A stretch of 6,166 bases of DNA from Draconibacterium sp. (GTDB lineage Bacteria; Bacteroidota; Bacteroidia; Bacteroidales; Prolixibacteraceae): positions 1-6,166 of the forward strand of contig JAUVDE010000213.1 in the NCBI GenBank assembly GCA_030595485.1, read 5' to 3'. The position numbers and the translations under genes were made by a program. Of the stretch, positions 6,054 to 6,166 are shown piece by piece. Each line of letters begins with the position of its first letter. Positions within the stretch are counted from its first letter, which is position 1. The notes beneath the pieces are model-generated. The model had not been told where the DNA came from. It ran no database searches and saw only the letters and a program-made list of their open reading frames with translations.

Positions 6054-6166
6054 ATGAAACTACTACTTACAACATTATTCCTTACCCTAATTTCCATATC
6101 TCTTTTCGCTCAAAACCAACTATCACTCGATGGGCAATGGGAAATAATTTTCGACGATAAAAACGA
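6054..6166 (+). CDS. Secreted glycoside hydrolase family 2-like protein, 3'-truncated
   Basis: Only the first 37 codons are present; the frame is open to the right edge. The ATG at 6054 begins a clear type I signal peptide: Lys at position 2, a hydrophobic core LLLTTLFLTLISISLF, and a probable cut after FA at residue 19, leaving a mature N-terminus beginning QNQLSLDG. The following LDGQWEIIFDDKN matches the opening strand of the jelly-roll sugar-binding domain of GH2 enzymes (beta-galactosidases, beta-glucuronidases) and of some large rhamnosidase-like enzymes. A glycan-cleaving enzyme exported to the periplasm or cell surface fits the sulfatase-bearing locus. The family call rests on a short motif, so GH2 is likely rather than certain, and bond specificity cannot be stated. 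The gene is 139 bp from its upstream neighbour and may have its own transcription signal. Confidence 0.6.
   Translation, partial: MKLLLTTLFLTLISISLFAQNQLSLDGQWEIIFDDKN

Overview
The window (about 40% GC by eye, A/T-rich spacers, no obvious Shine-Dalgarno sequences, a lipoprotein sulfatase) looks like a carbohydrate-degrading Bacteroidota genome. A marine or alga-associated member is most likely. This assignment rests on gene content and start-codon context; there is no rRNA or other marker gene.

All genes lie on the + strand and are tightly spaced. From left to right: the C-terminal two thirds of an NAD(P)-dependent aldehyde dehydrogenase (1-987, start off the left edge); a RhaT-type sugar permease (1036-2043); a 107-bp spacer; an enolase-superfamily cycloisomerase/dehydratase (2151-3284); a KDPG/KDPGal-type aldolase (3288-3959); an S1-family lipoprotein sulfatase (3971-5593); a small Dabb-domain protein (5609-5914); a 139-bp spacer rich in inverted repeats; and the first 37 codons of a secreted protein that starts like a glycoside hydrolase family 2 enzyme (6054 to beyond the right edge).

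The gene set is best read as part of a polysaccharide utilisation locus. The sulfatase and the GH2-like enzyme would act on a sulfated glycan outside the cytoplasm, and the RhaT-like permease would import a released monosaccharide. The aldehyde dehydrogenase, cycloisomerase and aldolase would then oxidise, ring-open and cleave it. An oxidation, cycloisomerisation and 2-keto-3-deoxy-phosphosugar cleavage series is the known route for 3,6-anhydrogalactose from red-algal galactans (carrageenan, agar, porphyran). In that route a 2-keto-3-deoxygalactonate kinase acts before the aldolase; no kinase is in the window, so it would have to lie outside. Ulvan, pectin/galacturonate and galactonate pathways are less well fitting alternatives.

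The least explained items are the permease substrate (RhaT family but no rhamnose genes here), the role of the Dabb protein, and the structured spacer 5915-6053. No RNA genes, mobile elements, CRISPR arrays or regulators were found.
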